Under the pieces are notes generated by a model, which saw nothing but the letters and a program-made list of their open reading frames with translations, had not been told where the DNA came from and made no database searches. A stretch of DNA of 6,606 nucleotides, from NCBI GenBank assembly GCA_936943465.1, contig CAKZJN010000451.1, positions 1 through 6,606 on the forward strand. The letters are read 5' to 3'. Origin of the DNA: an uncultured Rhodoferax sp. (GTDB lineage: Bacteria; Pseudomonadota; Gammaproteobacteria; Burkholderiales; Burkholderiaceae_C). Positions 6,038-6,606 of the stretch are shown here, in pieces. The translations under genes and the position numbers were made by a program. Within the stretch, counting starts at the first letter, position 1; every line of letters starts with the position of its first letter.

Positions 6038-6606
6038 TACTTTGCGGTGCCGCCGTCCAACTGAATCACCCGGGCACGGGCTTCGTCCATGTCATCCAGC
6101 GCGAGGCGCGCCTTGCGGCTTTGCTCTTCCCAATCCGCCGCGCTGCGGATGATGGTCGGCTTGATCAGCACAATCACCTCGCGCTTGCGCCCGGCTGCAG
6201 CCTTGTTGCCAAACAGCGGTGCAAAGATGCTGCCGGTGGTGCCGGGAATGCCCGACACATTGCGGCTGGAATCCATTTGCATCAGGCCGCCAATGGCCAC
6301 AATGCGGCCGTCCTGAATGCGCACCAGCGTATCGGTTTCGTTCACCGCACTGGAGGCCAGCGGGAGCTTATAGGAGCCTACCGAGCCCAAATCAATTTGC
6401 TTGGACACTTCGGTCACCGAGGTCACTGCCGGATGCACATGCAAGGTGATGTTCACGGCATCGTCCACCTGCGGCGTCACGTCCAGCGAAATGCCGGAGA
6501 AGAACGGCGTCAGCGTGATGGACGGCAACGTGGTCGTGGTGCCGGTACTGCTGCTGGAACTGCTGGTGTTGGAGCCGCCCGAAACACCCGTCACAAAGAA
6601 GGAATC
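6037..6606 (-). CDS. mshL: MSHA pilus secretin MshL, C-terminal part (starts outside window)
   Basis: The last 189 codons and the TAA stop are present; the N-terminus lies beyond the right edge. The fragment starts DSFFVTGVSGG, then a Ser/Thr run (NTSSSSSSTGTTTT) and LTPFFSGISLDVTPQVDDA, the order typical of MshL. LPLASSAVNETDTLVRIQDG and IVAIGGLMQ follow, then the closing REVIVLIKPTII of the secretin beta-barrel domain and a tail of about 35 residues. Secretins form the outer-membrane ring through which the pilus passes. The usual LGDIP element after GGL is replaced by a GIPGTTGSIFAPLFG segment, see findings. The stop overlaps the mshM ATG by one base. A GTG at 6594 is internal, not the start. 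Confidence 0.9.
   Translation of the reverse strand, partial: DSFFVTGVSGGSNTSSSSSSTGTTTTLPSITLTPFFSGISLDVTPQVDDAVNITLHVHPAVTSVTEVSKQIDLGSVGSYKLPLASSAVNETDTLVRIQDGRIVAIGGLMQMDSSRNVSGIPGTTGSIFAPLFGNKAAAGRKREVIVLIKPTIIRSAADWEEQSRKARLALDDMDEARARVIQLDGGTAK

Overview
The window is GC-rich, densely coded DNA whose gene content (MSHA pilus genes, a DUF3141/PHA-synthase-like protein, a MaoC-phosphotransacetylase fusion, an HDOD protein) fits a betaproteobacterium. Burkholderiales/Comamonadaceae (Rhodoferax- or Polaromonas-like) is the best guess; this is inferred from protein character, not from a phylogenetic marker.

Left part (1-4010) is an acyl-CoA/polyhydroxyalkanoate-type metabolic neighbourhood. 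On the minus strand lies the N-terminal part of a bifunctional (R)-enoyl-CoA hydratase/phosphate acyltransferase (1-539, cut by the window edge) and, upstream of it in the same direction, an HDOD signalling-domain protein (703-1530). Diverging from the HDOD gene, on the plus strand, is a 780-residue DUF3141 alpha/beta-hydrolase (1668-4010). It carries a PHA-synthase-like Cys-Asp-His triad, a possible TerB-like C-terminal region and a Lys/Ala/Pro-rich basic tail. Two FNR/ANR-type sites were found, one before the hydratase gene (654-667, 9/10 consensus positions) and one in the HDOD-DUF3141 divergent region (1594-1607, 8/10). The second is placed about -41.5 relative to a -10-like hexamer on both sides. 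Together they suggest a low-oxygen-induced carbon/acyl-CoA module.

Right part (4032-6606) is the minus-strand segment of a mannose-sensitive haemagglutinin (MSHA) type IV pilus locus, in the order mshL (secretin, cut by the window edge), mshM (ExeA-like AAA ATPase), mshN (TPR protein). The genes overlap by 1 and 4 nt (TAATG and GTGA), indicating one translationally coupled operon. mshN meets the DUF3141 gene tail to tail with only 21 bp between stops, so the next gene of the classical order (mshE) is not downstream of mshN here. A GC stem plus T5 inside the 3' end of mshN may terminate the DUF3141 transcript.

The only non-coding stretches are 540-702, 1531-1667 and 4011-4031; none exceeds 300 bases. 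No tRNA, rRNA, CRISPR or mobile element was seen.
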